From Acidimicrobiales bacterium (lineage in GTDB: Bacteria > Actinomycetota > Acidimicrobiia > Acidimicrobiales > RAAP-2), in assembly GCA_017883075.1 (NCBI GenBank), contig JADGOI010000004.1, positions 1 through 52,712 on the forward strand: DNA of 52,712 nt, given 5' to 3'. Positions within the stretch are counted from its first letter, which is position 1. The number at the start of each line of letters is the position of its first letter. Positions 16,442 to 25,600 of the stretch are shown one piece after another. A model generated the notes under the pieces. It made no database searches and was not told where the DNA came from. It worked only from the letters and a program-made list of their open reading frames with translations. Made by a program: the position numbers and the translations under genes.

Positions 16442-17602
16442 TCAACCCTGGTTCCGGCGCAGGTCGGCCTGTCGCCGCAGTTCCGCCTCCATAAAGGCGT
16501 TGAGGTCGCCGTCGAGCACTGCTTCGACGTTTCCGGTCTCCTCATTGGTACGGAGATCCTTCACGAGTTGGTAGGGCGCCATGACATAGGAGCGGATCTG
16601 ATTCCCCCACGCGTTGTCGGTGCGATCTCCGGACAGCGCCTCGAGGGTGGCCTGATGTTCGGCGCGTTGACGTTCGGCCAGTTTGGCTCCCAGAACCTGC
16701 ATCGCCTTGGCCTTGTTCTGGTGCTGGCTCCGCTGGTTCTGGCACGACACCACAATGCCGGTCGGAAGATGGGTGAGTCGTACCGCGGAGTCCGTCTTGT
16801 TCACGTGCTGGCCTCCGGCCCCCGAAGAGCGGTATGTGTCGATACGTAGATCCTTCTCGTCGATGTCCACCTCACCCGAGACATCCTCGAGAAAGGGCAC
16901 CACGTCGAGCGATGCGAAACTCGTCTGCCGGCGATGCTGCGCGTCGAAAGGCGAAATTCGCACCAGGCGGTGCACCCCCCGCTCCGCGGCCAGCATCCCG
17001 AAGGCGTACCGACCCTTCACGATGAAGGTGGCCGACAACAATCCGGCCTCCTGACCAGGGGTGGCTTCTTCCACCTCGATGTCGAATCCACGTCGCTCTG
17101 CCCATCGGGAGTACATGCGCAACATCATCTCGGCCCAGTCCTGGGCGTCGGTGCCACCGGCACCGGCGTGGATTTCGGCTACCGCATCACGGTCATCGTG
17201 GTCTCCGGCGAACAACGCCCGCAGCTCCAGGGAACCCAGCCGACGATCAAGGTCGGCCAAGGATTCTTCGACTTCGGGACGCAGGGAGTCGTCGCCTTCT
17301 TCTTCGTTCATCTCAAAGAGAGTCTCGGCATCCGACAGGCGTTCCGCCAAGGCCGCCAGCATGTCCATGTCTTCGCTGATCCGCCCGAGTTCCGTGGTGA
17401 CGCTGCGCGCGTTGTCGGCATCGTCCCACAGGTCGGGGGCCGACGCCGCTGCCTCGAGCTCGACTCGTCGCTTCTGGAGGAGGTCCAGCCCCAGGAAATG
17501 CTCGGCCTCCCGCAGCCGGTCGGTAGTCGACGCGATGACCGCACGAATGTCGACTCGGTCGGGATCCCCGCCCCCCCGCCGGGGAGGCTCGGCCGCGGCC
17601 AT
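16442..17602 (-). CDS. prfB: peptide chain release factor 2
   Basis: 386 aa class I release factor recognising UGA and UAA. The RF2 tripeptide Ser217-Pro-Phe lies in RLVRISPFDAQ and the GGQ catalytic loop is at residues 263-265 in SSGAGGQHVNKTDSAVR. The reading frame is continuous, so there is no programmed +1 frameshift like that of enteric prfB. The start at 17602 lies one nucleotide after the secA stop; a longer form from 17647 would sit inside secA. Probably translated from the secA mRNA. The first ~18 residues are a Pro/Arg/Gly-rich extension. Confidence 0.95.
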   Translation of the reverse strand: MAAAEPPRRGGGDPDRVDIRAVIASTTDRLREAEHFLGLDLLQKRRVELEAAASAPDLWDDADNARSVTTELGRISEDMDMLAALAERLSDAETLFEMNEEEGDDSLRPEVEESLADLDRRLGSLELRALFAGDHDDRDAVAEIHAGAGGTDAQDWAEMMLRMYSRWAERRGFDIEVEEATPGQEAGLLSATFIVKGRYAFGMLAAERGVHRLVRISPFDAQHRRQTSFASLDVVPFLEDVSGEVDIDEKDLRIDTYRSSGAGGQHVNKTDSAVRLTHLPTGIVVSCQNQRSQHQNKAKAMQVLGAKLAERQRAEHQATLEALSGDRTDNAWGNQIRSYVMAPYQLVKDLRTNEETGNVEAVLDGDLNAFMEAELRRQADLRRNQG

Positions 17603-17603
17603 C

Positions 17604-20381
17604 TCAGTTAGCGCCGTGGCAGAACTTGTACTTCTTCCCGCTGCCACACCAACACGGGTCGTTGCGACCCACTCTTTCCTTGTCAGATTTCACGATGGGA
17701 ACCTGGGTCTCGTTCCCATCGGCGAACCGGTTGGTCACCCCTGCGGCCCCACCGCCACCGGCCCCACCGTCAATGCCACCGGCAGATACTTCCAATTCCG
17801 CCGGCGTGGCCCCGGCCGCGAACGCAGCCGACATCGACCCGCTCCCCTGCACCGGGTCATCGGCGGCGATGTAGCTGGCTTGGGCGAGGTCCGCTTCGGG
17901 GGCGGCCTCGGTCATGACCTGCACGTGGAAGACGTAACGGAGATAATCGTCGTCGATGCCGGTCATCAGCTTCCCGAACATCTCGAAGCCGTCCCGTTGC
18001 CATGCCACCAGTGGGTCCTGATTGCCCATGGCCCGCAGGTTGATGCCTTCCCGCAGGAGGTCCATTTCCGCCAGATGGTCACGCCATCTCTGGTCGAGGA
18101 TCTGCAGCATGATGTCCCGCTCGAGTTGGCGCGCCGTCTCCTCCCCGCCGGGGATCGTCTCGTCCCGCTCGGCGTAGAGGTCGAGCGCCTCGGAGAGGAC
18201 GCTCTCGGTCACCTGACCTGCCGTGGTGGCCTCGGCCAGGTCCTCTTCCACAAACTTGGTGGGGTAGTACTGGGTGATCTCCGTGATCAAACGAGCCAGT
18301 TCCCACTCTTCGGGGTAGTCGGTCGGGCACGAGGAGGCGACCAAACCGGTGATTGTGGACTCGAGCAGTTCCTTGGTTTCCTCGTGCAGATCCTCGCCCT
18401 CGATGATCTGCAGGCGGCGCTTGTAGATCACCTTGCGCTGCTCGTTCATGACATCGTCATACTTGAGCACGTCCTTGCGCGATTCGGCGTTGCGGCCCTC
18501 CACGGTGTTCTGCGCCCGCTCGATGGCCTTGGTCACCATTTTCGCCTCGATGGGGATGTCGTCGGGAATGGCCCGACCCATGACCCAGTTCATGGCGCCG
18601 GTCGCGAAGAGGCGCATCAGGTCGTCTTCGAGCGAAAGGAAGAAACGACTCTCTCCTGGGTCACCCTGGCGACCCGAACGACCTCGAAGCTGATTGTCGA
18701 TTCGCCGGCTCTCGTGCCGTTCGCTACCCAGGACATAGAGCCCGCCCGCCTCGCGTACTTCGCCACCCTCCCGGGAACAGGTCGTCTCGAATTCGGCGCG
18801 GATCTTCGCCAATTCCACGGCACCTTCGTCGGTGGACAGATCGAGACCACGAGCGTTTGCCTCACGGGCAGCCAATCCTTCGGCATTGCCACCGAGGATG
18901 ATGTCGACCCCACGGCCGGCCATGTTGGTGGCCACTGTCACGCCGCCTACCCGTCCGGCCTGGGCGACGATCTCCGCCTCCCGGAAGTGCTGCTTGGCAT
19001 TGAGCACCTCGTGTGGGATTCCCCTTTTCTCCAGCAACCGGGCCAGATGCTCCGATTTGGACACCGAAGCCGTCCCCACCAAGATGGGCTGGCCGGTGGC
19101 GTGGCGTTCGGCGATGTCCTCGACCACGGCGTTGAACTTGGCATCCTCCGACTTGTAGACAAGGTCGGGATTGTCTAGCCGGACCATCGGCTTGTTGGTA
19201 GGGATCGGGACTACGGGAAGGTCATAGGTATTGGCAAACTCGGATGCCTCTGTCTCCGCCGTACCGGTCATACCGGCGAGCTTCTCGTAGAGCCGGAAAT
19301 AGTTCTGAAGCGTCACCGTGGCCCAGGTGTGATTCTCCTCATTGATCCGGACCCGCTCTTTGGCTTCGACCGCCTGATGGAGACCGTCGGACCAGCGTCG
19401 CCCGTCGAGGGTACGACCGGTGAACTCATCAACGATCTTCACCTCCCCTTCGGCGATCAAGTAGTCCTTGTCCCGCCGGTAGAGCTCTTTGGCGTACATG
19501 GCCTGGGTGAGGTGATGGACGTAGTTGACCGCCACCGCGTCGTAGAGGTTGTCCACGCCCAGTTGGCGTTCGACCTTCTCGATACCTGCCTCGGTGGGGA
19601 CGACCGTGCGTTTTTCTTCGTCGACCTCGTAATCTTCCTCGTTCCGCAACGTCCTGACGATGCCCGCGAACTGGTAGTAGAGCTTGGCCGACTCGGCGGC
19701 GGGGCCAGAAATGATCAGTGGGGTGCGGGCCTCGTCGATGAGGATGGAGTCGACCTCATCGACGATGGCGTACGGGTGTCCCCGCTGCACCATGGTGTCC
19801 TTGGTCCGGGCCATGTTGTCACGGAGGTAGTCGAAACCGAACTCGGTGTTGGTCCCATAGGTGACATCGGAGGCATAGGCGGCTCGCTTGGCCGCCGCAT
19901 CCTCTACGTCCGGTCCCACCCGCCCCACCGTGAGGCCCAGGAACGTATGGAGTCGTCCCATCCACTCCGAGTCACGTGAGGCCAAGTAGTCATTGACCGT
20001 CACAACATGGACGCCTTTGCCGGACAGCGAGTTGAGATAGACCGGCAGCGTGGAAACCAGCGTCTTCCCCTCTCCGGTCTTCATTTCGGCAATCCATCCG
20101 AAGTGCAGCGCCATCCCCCCCATCAGCTGCACGTCGAAGTGCCGCTGGCCGAGCACCCGCCACGCCCCTTCGCGTACGACGGCAAACGCCTCGACCAGGA
20201 TGTCCTCATAGCTCTCACCGTTGGCCAGGCGCTCCCGGAACTTGGTGGTACATGCCCGCAGCTCATCGTCAGAAAGAGCCTCGATCTCCGGTTCGAGAGC
20301 GTTGACCAACGGAACCAGCTCGGCCAGACGACGCACTTTTTTTCCTTCGCCAGCGCGAAGTACCTTCGTGAACACACTCAT
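17604..20381 (-). CDS. secA: preprotein translocase ATPase SecA
   Basis: 925 aa motor that drives Sec-dependent export through SecYEG. Walker A MKTGEGKT is at residues 100-107. The DEVDSILIDEARTPLIISGP box, NMAGRGVDIILGG, and the HESRRIDNQLRGRSGRQGDPG motif are complete. The C-terminus carries the metal-binding CWCGSGKKYKFCHG that binds SecB/phospholipid, preceded by a Gly/Ala-rich linker near residue 870. First gene of a secA-prfB-DUF unit. Start supported by a TANNNT box nine bases upstream. Confidence 0.97.
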   Translation of the reverse strand: MSVFTKVLRAGEGKKVRRLAELVPLVNALEPEIEALSDDELRACTTKFRERLANGESYEDILVEAFAVVREGAWRVLGQRHFDVQLMGGMALHFGWIAEMKTGEGKTLVSTLPVYLNSLSGKGVHVVTVNDYLASRDSEWMGRLHTFLGLTVGRVGPDVEDAAAKRAAYASDVTYGTNTEFGFDYLRDNMARTKDTMVQRGHPYAIVDEVDSILIDEARTPLIISGPAAESAKLYYQFAGIVRTLRNEEDYEVDEEKRTVVPTEAGIEKVERQLGVDNLYDAVAVNYVHHLTQAMYAKELYRRDKDYLIAEGEVKIVDEFTGRTLDGRRWSDGLHQAVEAKERVRINEENHTWATVTLQNYFRLYEKLAGMTGTAETEASEFANTYDLPVVPIPTNKPMVRLDNPDLVYKSEDAKFNAVVEDIAERHATGQPILVGTASVSKSEHLARLLEKRGIPHEVLNAKQHFREAEIVAQAGRVGGVTVATNMAGRGVDIILGGNAEGLAAREANARGLDLSTDEGAVELAKIRAEFETTCSREGGEVREAGGLYVLGSERHESRRIDNQLRGRSGRQGDPGESRFFLSLEDDLMRLFATGAMNWVMGRAIPDDIPIEAKMVTKAIERAQNTVEGRNAESRKDVLKYDDVMNEQRKVIYKRRLQIIEGEDLHEETKELLESTITGLVASSCPTDYPEEWELARLITEITQYYPTKFVEEDLAEATTAGQVTESVLSEALDLYAERDETIPGGEETARQLERDIMLQILDQRWRDHLAEMDLLREGINLRAMGNQDPLVAWQRDGFEMFGKLMTGIDDDYLRYVFHVQVMTEAAPEADLAQASYIAADDPVQGSGSMSAAFAAGATPAELEVSAGGIDGGAGGGGAAGVTNRFADGNETQVPIVKSDKERVGRNDPCWCGSGKKYKFCHGAN

Positions 20382-20396
20382 GGGGTCATCACTCTA
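20382..20396 (-). promoter_or_regulatory. near-leaderless promoter of secA
   Basis: Minus strand TAGAGT (20391-20396), nine bases, then the ATG ending at 20381. No Shine-Dalgarno. Confidence 0.45.
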
Positions 20397-20512
20397 CCGT
20401 CGGGACGCGTTCTTTCTCTCCCGGGGAGGTCATCAGCCATCAGCCGGCTCAACCGAGACCTGTCAGCCGACGCCTCGCCACACCGAGGGTGCACCCTCAG
20501 ATTCGGCGGACC

Positions 20513-20872
20513 TCAAGCAGTTCGAACTCTGGCCCGAATCGTCTGCACCTGACCGCGCCGGCTGGGGTGGGGACGACCCACGATCCGACCCTTGGTCTTC
20601 TCGAGCTGGTTCTCGAGCTTTTCCACCACGAAGTCCACAGCCACCAACGGATCGGGGGCAGAAGCATGAGCACGGAAGACCCGACCATGGCCGGTCAAGA
20701 TCACTTCGCAACACTCACGATCGGGGATCCTCGGGTTGTGTTCCTCGGAGAAGTGCACTTCGGCTCGTTCGAGACCCGGGCAGTGCCTGAGCAGTCTGCC
20801 CACCTTCTCCTCGACCAGCGTCCGTACCTCGTTGGGCACTATTCTTCTGCCGTACGCGATGACAACGTTCAC
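20513..20872 (-). CDS. hpf: ribosome hibernation promoting factor (short form)
   Basis: 119 aa from a GTG start with GGGAGG seven bases upstream. It has the S30AE/RaiA fold: NVVIAYGRRIVPNEVRTLVEEKVGRL, a central RAEVHFSEEHNP strand, CEVILTGHGRVFRAHASA and VDFVVEKLENQLEKTKGRI. HPF proteins bind the 30S subunit in stationary phase and block mRNA/tRNA sites. It lacks the C-terminal dimerisation domain usual in long HPF of actinobacteria, ending in a basic tail, so it resembles short HPF/RaiA, and any 100S dimers would need another factor. Location just upstream of secA is common. Confidence 0.85.
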   Translation of the reverse strand: MNVVIAYGRRIVPNEVRTLVEEKVGRLLRHCPGLERAEVHFSEEHNPRIPDRECCEVILTGHGRVFRAHASAPDPLVAVDFVVEKLENQLEKTKGRIVGRPHPSRRGQVQTIRARVRTA

Positions 20873-21186
20873 CTGTTCGCCTCCCAAGTCGTGCTTGCTT
20901 TCATTGTTACTGGTGTGGTCGGCCGGTACTCCTATTCGGTCATGGGTTGGATACTGTCTGCGTTGTGGATGAGGTCGTACCGGAAGAACCGGCCCGAAAT
21001 GCATCGTGACCTACGAGCGGCTGACCTGGTCTTTGACCCCACACTCGCCTGCGGTGAGAATGGCGGCCGGGTTCCGGCGGCACCGACCGGCGAGCGGTCG
21101 TGAACCCTTCGGCACCGTAATTGGCACGCGTCACCTCATCTCCGTCCGCCCCCGACAACCGGGAACGCCACGGGCAGGGCTTACTC
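20873..21186. other. 314-nt gap upstream of hpf
   Basis: No convincing gene on either strand. It presumably holds the hpf promoter, but I cannot assign a clear -35/-10 pair. Strand-opposite reading frames here lack family features. Confidence 0.4.
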
Positions 21187-21390
21187 CTAAGCCGCACCAT
21201 GCTCAGCAACCACTAGTTGCCTTACGTGGGTCGTTTCGCCTGCGACTGGCATCGACTTGCAACCACAGACCCGCACGTAGCTCACGGTAGAGAGTCTACC
21301 TCCGCAGAATGCAATTTCCACTGGCAATGTGTCGAGTTCACAAGGTCGCCACGTCGCCGTCACACACTCGCAACACACGATCGCGGGCAT
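21187..21390 (-). CDS. small cysteine-rich hypothetical protein
   Basis: 67 aa reading frame on the same strand as its neighbours, 75 nt after the PGI/PMI gene. The ATG has GAGGG eight bases upstream. It has seven Cys (positions 6, 7, 9, 17, 29, 42, 44), including CCEC at the N-terminus and CGC near the end, which suggests metal binding. I recognise no family. Codon third positions look less GC-rich than in neighbouring genes, so it may be foreign, recent or non-coding. Confidence 0.35.
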   Translation of the reverse strand: MPAIVCCECVTATWRPCELDTLPVEIAFCGGRLSTVSYVRVCGCKSMPVAGETTHVRQLVVAEHGAA

Positions 21391-21464
21391 GAGGCCGCCC
21401 TCGGTGTGAACATTGCGAACTGGGCTGGGATCACCAACCCTGTTCGGACAAAGACCCTGGTGGA

Positions 21465-22559
21465 TCAGTCTTCGCCGCCGAGACTCACGTCCTCGGCCAG
21501 ACGTTCCTTGATCTCGACCAGCACCGGGATCGGACCTGGGTCGATGCCTTCGTGGCCGGCCATGTGGAGCGAGACAAAATCGCCGACAATGGCCAGGTCG
21601 AAGAACTGAGCAAGGTCGCCCTCGCCATCCGCCCGCACCTCGATGATGCCGGACATGACCTCGCGCAGCACCTCCGCAACCAGTTCGAACCGGCGGCTGA
21701 CCTGGGGGTGCTCGGCATCGTGACGCAGGTTGACCAAGGTGATCAACTGGCGGGTGACATCGCCGTGCTGGCCCCACCCTGCGATCTCGTTGTGGCAGAG
21801 CTCCGGATAGACGTTGAAGAAGGCCGGTGCCTTGGCATTCTCATTGACCTGGGTCTTCCACCGAAGGGCGGCGGCCGCACCCACCGCCTGTGAGCTATGG
21901 ATCAAGGGGATCGTCCGTCCGATCCGCCGAGCCACGTCCTCGGCCAGATTCCCTGGCTTCACCAGTTGATCGCGGCGCCGGCGGAGCTGATCAACCGCCT
22001 GGTTGATCCACTGGACGGCTCCGGGGAACAGCCCGATCTCCTCCAGCACCACCAGCGGGGGAATTGCCATGGCACCAAGAGCAGCCCGGGGCTGCGGAAT
22101 GCTCGAGGGAACCCCTATCACCGGGACGTTCCATTCGCCGGCCAGGCGACCCAACTCGCCCCCGCTGGCCACCACCACCATGGCGGCACCCGACTCATAC
22201 GCCGCGGTGCCGGCTTCGAGAGTCTCCTCGGTATCACCCGAGAACGACATGGCGAACACCAGTGAGTTCGCTCCCACGAAGTCGGGGAGCTCGTACCCCT
22301 TCACAACGGTGACCGGAACAGACATGAAGGGAGCCGCCGCCGCCACCACCACATCGCCGGCGATCCCGCTCCCACCCATCCCGAGGACCACGACGTTCTC
22401 GATCTCATCGCGGCTGGGCAGGCCGACCACTCCCCTGGCAGCGACCGCCGCCGCTTCTACCTGTTCAGGAAGGCCGGCCGTCGCACCCCACATGTCAAGA
22501 CTGTCCACCCCAAACGGGGAAGGTGGCACCGGCGGCCTGCCGGGAGCCGGTCGGGTCAC
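21465..22559 (-). CDS. bifunctional phosphoglucose/phosphomannose isomerase
   Basis: 364 aa SIS-domain protein interconverting glucose-6-P or mannose-6-P with fructose-6-P. The first SIS domain begins with VVVLGMGGSGIAGDVV near residues 56-71 and has MSFSGDTEETL. Later a GVPSSIPQPRAALG loop, LRWKTQVNENAKAPA and the ELCHNEIAGW motif (catalytic Glu and His) identify the PGI/PMI branch. Third gene of manB - Trm112-like - PGI/PMI, joined to its predecessor by an ATGA overlap. Together with manB it supplies mannose-1-phosphate for GDP-mannose. Confidence 0.88.
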   Translation of the reverse strand: MTRPAPGRPPVPPSPFGVDSLDMWGATAGLPEQVEAAAVAARGVVGLPSRDEIENVVVLGMGGSGIAGDVVVAAAAPFMSVPVTVVKGYELPDFVGANSLVFAMSFSGDTEETLEAGTAAYESGAAMVVVASGGELGRLAGEWNVPVIGVPSSIPQPRAALGAMAIPPLVVLEEIGLFPGAVQWINQAVDQLRRRRDQLVKPGNLAEDVARRIGRTIPLIHSSQAVGAAAALRWKTQVNENAKAPAFFNVYPELCHNEIAGWGQHGDVTRQLITLVNLRHDAEHPQVSRRFELVAEVLREVMSGIIEVRADGEGDLAQFFDLAIVGDFVSLHMAGHEGIDPGPIPVLVEIKERLAEDVSLGGED

Positions 22560-22801
22560 GATCCGGCGGACCCGCCGGTAGAACGGGCGCCGCCGGAGTC
22601 GGCCAGTGCCATGAGGCGGGAGTGCTCAACATCGCTCACGGCGGTGGCCTCGTCGATCAACATCACCGGGATGCCGTCGCGAATTTCGTAGCTGCGGTGA
22701 AGGCGGGGGTTGTACAGCCGATCCTCGGTGGCGAAATACAGCAACGGCCCCTTGTCTTCGGGGCATGCCAGGACATCGATCAGAAGGGAGTCGAGTGTCA
22801 T
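22556..22801 (-). CDS. Trm112-like (UPF0434) small protein
   Basis: 81 aa. It contains LLIDVLACPEDKGPLLYF near the N-terminus and YEIRDGIPVMLIDEA around residue 38-52, the signature of Trm112/YcaR-like proteins. Only one Cys of the zinc ribbon is kept. It lies between manB and PGI/PMI, an arrangement common in actinobacteria. Trm112 proteins activate methyltransferases in eukaryotes; the bacterial role is unclear. A GAGAGG ribosome site precedes the ATG by nine bases and the stop overlaps the next start. Confidence 0.85.
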   Translation of the reverse strand: MTLDSLLIDVLACPEDKGPLLYFATEDRLYNPRLHRSYEIRDGIPVMLIDEATAVSDVEHSRLMALADSGGARSTGGSAGS

Positions 22802-22863
22802 GATGCGGTTCCTCTCAGTTCAAATGGTTGGTCTGGATGTGTCTGTTCGTCGGGGCAAGTCGG

Positions 22864-24255
22864 TCAACCGCCGGTGAGGCGGGTCACGGCGTTCTGCACC
22901 TCTTCTACGTGGCGGGCACATGACTTGTCGTCGGGTGCCTCCACATTCAGACGCAGCAGCGGCTCGGTGTTGGAGGGACGGAGGTTGTACCACCAGTCAC
23001 CCCGGTCAACCGTCAGCCCATCCAGTCGGTCAGCGATCCCAAGGGCTCCTTCGGCCGCCTCTACTTCAGCGGCCATGGCTTCGACGGCGCCGGCCGGATC
23101 GGCCACCTCGGTATTGATCTCCCCCGACGCCGAGTACCGCTCATACGGCTTCAGCAGCTCAGAGAGAGGCTTGCCCGTTACGCACAGGAGTTCGAGAACG
23201 ACCAAGGCGGCGATGATCCCCGAATCCGCCCGATAGTTCTCTCGGAAGTAGTAGTGGCCCGAGTGCTCACCACCGAAGATGGCGTCGGTCTCCGCCATCA
23301 CCTGCTTGATGAAAGAGTGACCCACCTGGGTCCGAATGCCCACGCCACCCTTCTCGGCAATGACTTCAGGTACCACCCGGGAGCAGATGCAGTTGTAGAG
23401 AACCGTGGCCCCAGGGTGCTTGTCCAACATCGCTGCTGCCACCAAGGCGGTGGTCAACGAGCCCGACACCGGCTGGGAGCGCTCGTCGACCAGAAAGACC
23501 CGGTCGGCATCACCGTCAAAGGCAAGCCCGATATCCGCACCGAGGTCGCGCACTGCTCGTTTCAGCCATGCCAAGTTCTCCGGCTGAATGGGATCGGCGG
23601 GGTGGTTGGGGAAATTCCCATCCAGCTCGGGGAAGAGATACTCAACCTTGAACGGCAGTCCGTCGAATACCTTGGGAGCCACCAGTCCACCCATCCCATT
23701 GGCGGTATCGGCCACCACCACCAGGGTGCGGAGCGCATTGATGTCGACAAAGGAGCGGACATGTTCGGCGTAATCGTCGAGCACCGACCGTTCTTCGAAG
23801 TGAGCGAGCGCGGAGGGTTCGAGGGCCGGGGGCCCATCGGCGCCCCACTCATCGAGGAGTGCCTCGGCGATGGCCTGAATCTCGGTCAGCCCGGTATCCC
23901 GTCCGATCGGTCGCGCTCCGGACAGGCAGAGCTTCAACCCGTTGTAACGGGCCGGGTTGTGCGACGCGGTGAACATGGCTCCCGGGGCATCGAGTTTGCC
24001 GGCGGCGAAGTACAGAAGATCGGTCGAGGCAAGGCCCAGATCAGTCACCGCCGCGCCCTCGGACCGGGCCCCGTCTGCGAACGCCTTTGCCAGCTCGACC
24101 CCGGATTCGCGCATGTCTCTGGCCACCAACAGCCTGGGGGCACCGGTAAAGCGGGCCATGGCAACGCCAATGGCTCTGAACTGGGCGGCATTGAGCTCAT
24201 CGGGGACGACGCCCCGAATGTCATAGGCCTTGAAGACGTGAGAGAGGCTGGTCAT
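22864..24255 (-). CDS. manB: phosphomannomutase/phosphoglucomutase
   Basis: 463 aa alpha-D-phosphohexomutase converting mannose-6-P to mannose-1-P (and possibly the glucose pair). The phosphoserine is Ser98 in MFTASHNP. The Mg-binding loop FDGDADRVF is at 246-254, the sugar-binding GGEHSGHYYF near 335 and the phosphate-binding RPSNTEPLLRL near 430. First gene of the manB operon, supplying GDP-mannose precursors for the glycosyltransferases at 41-46 kb. Confidence 0.95.
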   Translation of the reverse strand: MTSLSHVFKAYDIRGVVPDELNAAQFRAIGVAMARFTGAPRLLVARDMRESGVELAKAFADGARSEGAAVTDLGLASTDLLYFAAGKLDAPGAMFTASHNPARYNGLKLCLSGARPIGRDTGLTEIQAIAEALLDEWGADGPPALEPSALAHFEERSVLDDYAEHVRSFVDINALRTLVVVADTANGMGGLVAPKVFDGLPFKVEYLFPELDGNFPNHPADPIQPENLAWLKRAVRDLGADIGLAFDGDADRVFLVDERSQPVSGSLTTALVAAAMLDKHPGATVLYNCICSRVVPEVIAEKGGVGIRTQVGHSFIKQVMAETDAIFGGEHSGHYYFRENYRADSGIIAALVVLELLCVTGKPLSELLKPYERYSASGEINTEVADPAGAVEAMAAEVEAAEGALGIADRLDGLTVDRGDWWYNLRPSNTEPLLRLNVEAPDDKSCARHVEEVQNAVTRLTGG

Positions 24256-24270
24256 CGCCCGGCCATCCTA
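24256..24270 (-). promoter_or_regulatory. near-leaderless promoter of manB operon
   Basis: Minus strand TAGGAT (24265-24270), nine bases, then the ATG ending at 24255. No Shine-Dalgarno. Confidence 0.45.
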
Positions 24271-24428
24271 GTCAGCCTGGATCATCGGCTCAGTGGGTGG
24301 GGAGAGTTCCTGATTCCACTTCCACAAGGTGGGCAACCGACATGCGCCGGGCACCGGCTCGCCCGGAGACTTGCGGTACGTCGGCTGGGGCGGGGTCGGC
24401 GTCGGCGAATGCGATCCCGCTCCCCCGA

Positions 24429-25397
24429 CTATGCCGTGGCACGACCTCGCAGCGGAGCGCCGACGGCATGGAGATGGCGAAGCACCTGTGCATACGACGC
24501 CACGAAGCCTTTTTCGTTGTAGCACAGGTTGTGCCGTTCGCAGAATGCCTTCACCAACGGCTGGGACCGGCGAAGGTTACGTCTGGGCATGGACGGGAAC
24601 AAGTGATGCTCGATCTGATAATTCAGACCCCCGAGGGCGAAGTCGCTGATGATCCCACCCCGCACATTACGAGCGGTGATGACCTGGCGTTCGAGAAACC
24701 CGGTGGCGTCATCTTCGGGCAAGACGGGCATGCCCTTATGGTTCGGCGCAAATGCACTTCCGAGGTACAGACCCAGCAGGCCCTGGTTCACCGCCAAGAA
24801 CACCAGAGCATGGACCGGCGACAGAACGAACAAGAGCGCCGCCACGTACAGGGCGGCATGGAGTCCGAGCAGGATGGCTTCTTTGGGGAGCTGACGGCTG
24901 GCGCGAGCCGGCAGAGCCCGGATTCCGGCCACCTGGAGGTGCAACCCTTCGAGCAGGAGCATCGGAAGGAACAGGACCGCTTGGTAACGGGCCAGCAGTC
25001 GGCCCGGCCCACGCTTGACCCGAGCCTGGCCGGTGGTCCACGCGAAGATCCCCGTACCGATATCAGGGTCTTTCCCCTCCTGATTCGGGCGAGTGTGATG
25101 GCGGGTGTGCTTGTCGATCCACCAGCCATAACTCATGCCCAAGAAGAGGTTGGCATTGATCAGGCCAAAGAAGTCGTTGAGGCGGCGGGATCGGTGGGTC
25201 TGACGATGCCCGATGTCATGGGCGACGAAGCCGATCTGTCCCAACACCAGAGCCAGATACACGGCCACAATCAGCTGATACCACGAGTTGCCGATGAGAA
25301 CGAATGCTGTCCACCCGGCGGCCAGTAGGAGGGCGTTGACCCCCATCCTGACCTTGTCCGAGGCAAACCGGCGGTCAAGCAGACCTGCCTGTTTCAC
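24429..25397 (-). CDS. fatty acid desaturase
   Basis: Membrane di-iron desaturase with all three histidine boxes: HDIGH near residue 60, HTRHH near 97 and QIEHH near 259. Hydrophobic helices lie around 17-58 and 150-215. It introduces a double bond into acyl chains, using ferredoxin or a similar donor. From the GTG at 25397 it is 322 aa, short at the N-terminus. The same frame stays open upstream to a stop at 25560 and reads like desaturase sequence (SELSRQVKQAGLL), yet holds no ATG, GTG or TTG. A CTG at 25550 with TGAGG seven bases upstream could be the real start. Confidence 0.85.
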   Translation of the reverse strand: MKQAGLLDRRFASDKVRMGVNALLLAAGWTAFVLIGNSWYQLIVAVYLALVLGQIGFVAHDIGHRQTHRSRRLNDFFGLINANLFLGMSYGWWIDKHTRHHTRPNQEGKDPDIGTGIFAWTTGQARVKRGPGRLLARYQAVLFLPMLLLEGLHLQVAGIRALPARASRQLPKEAILLGLHAALYVAALLFVLSPVHALVFLAVNQGLLGLYLGSAFAPNHKGMPVLPEDDATGFLERQVITARNVRGGIISDFALGGLNYQIEHHLFPSMPRRNLRRSQPLVKAFCERHNLCYNEKGFVASYAQVLRHLHAVGAPLRGRATA

Positions 25398-25600
25398 CTG
25401 CCGGGAGAGTTCAGAGAATCCGCCGTCATCCCGCTCGGTCGGAGATGCGGCAATCGTATCCGTGAACTGCGGAGAGAACTGCGTGCGATCGACAGCGGCC
25501 GACGCCAGCCGGGCCGAGATCGGCCGACGTGCAATGGCTTGAGTATCCAGCGGAATGCCTCATTTTCAGCTTGAACTGGCACAAGAGGAGTTCGTACGCC

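Noticed and set aside
16442-17602. Programmed +1 frameshift in prfB
   Set aside because: The reading frame is continuous from the start through the SPF and GGQ motifs with no internal UGA.
17061-19178. 705-codon open frame antisense to prfB/secA
   Set aside because: It mirrors the high-GC third positions of secA and prfB and has no recognisable domain; both sense proteins are complete and conserved.
23254-24522. 422-codon open frame antisense to manB
   Set aside because: No domain recognised, and manB on the other strand has every catalytic motif.
24268-24525. Minus-strand ORF (85 codons) between manB and the desaturase
   Set aside because: Pro/Arg/Ser-rich composition without a ribosome site; it overlaps the conserved C-terminus of the desaturase.
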